DNA from: Ruminiclostridium sp.
Lineage (GTDB): Bacteria; Bacillota; Clostridia; Oscillospirales; Oscillospiraceae
Direction: 5' to 3'
Length of the DNA: 5,633 nt
NCBI GenBank assembly: GCA_017560855.1
Contig: JAFZEB010000150.1
Location: 1 to 5,633 of the forward strand
A program made the translations under genes and the position numbers. Under the pieces are notes generated by a model that was given only the letters and a program-made list of their open reading frames with translations, was not told where the DNA came from and did not search any database. Position 1 is the stretch's first letter. Each line of letters starts with the position of its first letter. Below, piece after piece: positions 3,720-5,633 of this stretch.

Positions 3720-5003
3720 ATGAAGGAGTTTCTCGCTTGGCTGACGGGTACGCTGACGGCAAATATTACCGGGGCAGAACCGGAAAACTTTCTGAACATC
3801 TGCGCCCGGTCCGGGTTTCGGCTGGATCGCATGGTCTGGGTGGACCCCTTCACTTTGGAGGTCCGGGTCCCGGCCCGACGGGGGAAGGAACTGCACGCCC
3901 TGGCATCTCGTGCCCAGTGCCGGGTGGAGGGGGGGATCTTCCGGGGCCTGCCCTGTTTCCTGCTCCGGTTCCGGCGGCGGTATGCCCTTCTGGCAGGACT
4001 GGTCCTCACCCTGGCCTTCTGCCTGGTGGGGGCCCGGTTCATCCTGACGGTGGAGGTCACCGGCAACGAGACCGTCACCGACCGGGAGATCATCAGCCAG
4101 CTGCGGCTGTGCGGGGTTTCCCAGGGGACCTGGGGTCCGGGGGTGAACATCCGGGAGGTGGAGAACCGGATGATGCTGGCTATGAACGAGCTGACCTTCT
4201 GCTCCCTGAATGTGTTCGGCACCCGGGCGGAGGTCATCGTTCGGGAACGGGAGCCCGGACCGACCCTCCGGGACGAGGTGACCCCGGCGGATGTGGTGGC
4301 CGCCACCGACGGCGTCATCACCCACATAGAACCCTGGAATGGGGATGCCATGTTTCAGGAGGGGGAGGCCGTCCTGGAAGGGGATGTCCTCATCTCCGGG
4401 GAGATGGTCATGGACCTCCACCCCATGGTGTGGGAGGGGGAGGCCGGGACCCGGCTGGTCCACGCCGAGGGGCGGGTTTTGGCCCACACCAGGCGGACCC
4501 TTACGGCCAGCCTGGACCTGCAGGCCCCGGTAAAGGCCTACACCGGGGAGGTGTCCCAGCGGTACGCCCTCTCAGTGTGGGGAAGACGGATGAATTTTTA
4601 TCAAAACAGTGGAATTCCTTATGATAGATGTGATATAATAACCCGATTAAAGACCTGGACGCCCCTGAAGGACAGGATGCTGCCCATCCAGTGGGAGAAG
4701 ACCACCTACCGGGCCTATACCCTCACCACCGCCCCGGTGGACCCGGCCAAAGCCGAGACCATGCTGAAGGCCCGGCTTATGGAGAGCCTGGAGGGGGTCA
4801 TGAAGGAGGGGGAGATCCTTTCCGCCGATTATCAAACAGAGCGGGAGGGGGATGTCCTCACGGTGACCCTCCTGGCCCAGTGCAGCGAGGAGATCGGCCG
4901 CACCGTCCCCATGGATACCGACCAAAGGGTGCAGCCGCCCAAGAGTCCCTTGGCCCAGGCGATCCAGGAAGAAGAGAAGAACACGAAGGAGCAAAGCCCA
5001 TGA
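3720..5003 (+). CDS. yqfD: Sporulation protein YqfD
   Basis: The ATG at 3720 has GGGAGGG (3709-3715) 4 bases upstream. The 427-residue product has YqfD architecture (PF06898). A cytoplasmic N-terminal domain includes ENFLNICARSG, common in the family. One transmembrane helix spans about residues 88-108. An extracytoplasmic region follows that begins like a POTRA/FtsQ strand-helix unit (VEVTGNETVTDREII). Residues 190-227 (DVVAATDGVITHIEP through GDVLISGE) resemble the hairpin of biotinyl/lipoyl or HlyD-type adaptor domains. It probably acts at the forespore or mother-cell membrane during engulfment-stage development, but its mechanism is unknown. The C-terminal 20 residues are charged and low-complexity. 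The stop overlaps phoH (ATGA). An AT-rich codon patch lies at about 4588-4650. Confidence 0.93.
   Translation: MKEFLAWLTGTLTANITGAEPENFLNICARSGFRLDRMVWVDPFTLEVRVPARRGKELHALASRAQCRVEGGIFRGLPCFLLRFRRRYALLAGLVLTLAFCLVGARFILTVEVTGNETVTDREIISQLRLCGVSQGTWGPGVNIREVENRMMLAMNELTFCSLNVFGTRAEVIVREREPGPTLRDEVTPADVVAATDGVITHIEPWNGDAMFQEGEAVLEGDVLISGEMVMDLHPMVWEGEAGTRLVHAEGRVLAHTRRTLTASLDLQAPVKAYTGEVSQRYALSVWGRRMNFYQNSGIPYDRCDIITRLKTWTPLKDRMLPIQWEKTTYRAYTLTTAPVDPAKAETMLKARLMESLEGVMKEGEILSADYQTEREGDVLTVTLLAQCSEEIGRTVPMDTDQRVQPPKSPLAQAIQEEEKNTKEQSP
4631..4639 (+). promoter_or_regulatory. Possible internal extended -10 promoter within yqfD
   Basis: TGATATAAT is a perfect extended -10 (TGn followed by TATAAT at 4634-4639) in an abruptly AT-rich stretch of an otherwise very GC-rich gene. 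The -35 region is poor (TGGAAT at 4610-4615, spacing 18). It points toward phoH, about 360 bp downstream. It may provide vegetative transcription of phoH and the genes after it. Confidence 0.4.
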
Positions 5004-5633
5004 TCGAACAGACAGTCAGCATTGAACGGATGGAGGAAGCCATTGATATTTTTGGTTCCTTTGATGAGAATATCCGGCTTCTGGAAAAGGAGTTGGGGAT
5101 CCGTGTGGTGGGTCGGGATGACCAGCTGAAAATCAGCGGAGATCCTGAGGCCGTCATGCACGGCAAAAAGGTCATCGAGAACCTCATCGGCCTGTCCGGC
5201 CGGGGAGAGGCCATCACCGAGCAGACCGTCCGCTACCTCGTCCAGCTGGTAAAGTCGGGCAACGAAGACAAGATCCAGACGCTGGCTGCCGATGTCATCT
5301 GTGTCACCGCCAAGGGAAAGCCCATCAAGGCCAAGACCGTGGGCCAGAAGAAGTACACCCAGGCCATCAAGGAGAACACCATCACCCTGGGTGTGGGCCC
5401 TGCCGGTACCGGCAAGACCTATCTGGCGGTGGCTGCCGCTGTGGCGGCCTTCCGGGCCAAGGAGGTCAACCGCATCATCCTCACCCGCCCGGCGGTGGAG
5501 GCCGGCGAGCACCTGGGCTTCCTGCCCGGCGATCTCCAGAGCAAGGTGGACCCCTACCTGCGTCCTCTCTACGATGCCCTCTTTGAGATGCTGGGTGCCG
5601 AGAGCTATGCCAAGTATCTGGAGCGGGGGAACA
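5000..5633 (+). CDS. phoH: PhoH family ATPase (3' end outside window)
   Basis: The ATG at 5000 overlaps the yqfD stop, with AAGGAG (4986-4991) 8 bases upstream. The 211 codons present cover the N-terminal region and the start of the ATPase domain. Residues 1-110 include the acidic, helical N-terminus and a KH-like segment (IRVVGRDDQLKISG, then a helix). The Walker A motif GPAGTGKT is at residues 133-140, and the family motif RPAVEAGEHLGFLPGD is at 163-178. The full protein should be about 320 residues, so the last third is missing, including Walker B. This is the chromosomal PhoH/YbeZ type, a cytoplasmic nucleotide-binding protein linked to RNA metabolism. It usually precedes ybeY, and the order yqfC-yqfD-phoH is conserved in spore-forming Firmicutes. 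Confidence 0.95.
   Translation, partial: MIEQTVSIERMEEAIDIFGSFDENIRLLEKELGIRVVGRDDQLKISGDPEAVMHGKKVIENLIGLSGRGEAITEQTVRYLVQLVKSGNEDKIQTLAADVICVTAKGKPIKAKTVGQKKYTQAIKENTITLGVGPAGTGKTYLAVAAAVAAFRAKEVNRIILTRPAVEAGEHLGFLPGDLQSKVDPYLRPLYDALFEMLGAESYAKYLERGN

Noticed and set aside
3401..4487. Reverse-strand open frames opposite yqfC and yqfD
   Set aside because: Both are low-complexity translations antisense to clear yqfC and yqfD homologues, with no ribosome binding sites.
3737..4624. 295-codon forward frame overlapping yqfD
   Set aside because: It is extremely glycine- and proline-rich, the typical +1-type shadow of GC-rich codons, and lies wholly within yqfD.
4832..5512. Reverse-strand frame opposite phoH
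   Set aside because: It is antisense to the PhoH Walker A region. Its leucine/aspartate/glycine-rich product is a shadow of conserved coding sequence.

Overview
The window looks like chromosomal DNA from a GC-rich, endospore-forming gut clostridium of the Oscillospiraceae type (Flavonifractor or Pseudoflavonifractor-like). Three things suggest this: the sporulation pair yqfC-yqfD followed by phoH, strong GGAGG-type ribosome binding sites, and a hairpin-rich intergenic repeat of a kind I recall from that group. The genus is an inference from style and gene order.

Layout from left to right. Positions 1-117 hold the unidentified C-terminal end of a gene, closed by a strong terminator (133-162). 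Positions 163-628 hold no convincing intact gene. They contain a cluster of inverted repeats (181-351), a probable gene relic (about 362-518) and a second terminator (547-583). A promoter near 629-657 precedes a tight three-gene operon (725-2262). It encodes a four-helix membrane protein, a single-pass anchored protein and a lipoprotein with a BamE/SmpA-like motif. None can be named, but all are predicted to be at the membrane. A terminator follows at 2269-2295.

The most unusual part is 2227-3190. The last 12 codons of the lipoprotein gene, with its terminator, recur almost perfectly 896 bp downstream (2227-2294 and 3123-3190). Between the copies lies about 830 bp of clearly AT-rich DNA. It carries a divergent three-gene module: a Cro/C1-type HTH protein rightward, and a 55-aa zinc-ribbon protein plus a 51-aa lysine-tailed hydrophobic peptide leftward. 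A perfect 14-bp palindrome fills the -35/-10 spacer of the leftward promoter, and a related motif sits 34 bp away beside the rightward -10. This resembles a small self-regulated cassette acquired at the 3' end of a host gene, although no recombinase is present.

After the second copy comes a 129-bp imperfect terminal-inverted-repeat element (3221-3349), then the conserved block yqfC-yqfD-phoH (3434 to the window end). A sequence matching the sigma-E -10 consensus lies just upstream of yqfC, as expected for mother-cell sporulation genes. A sharply AT-rich patch inside yqfD carries a perfect extended -10, which could let phoH and downstream housekeeping genes be transcribed independently of sporulation.
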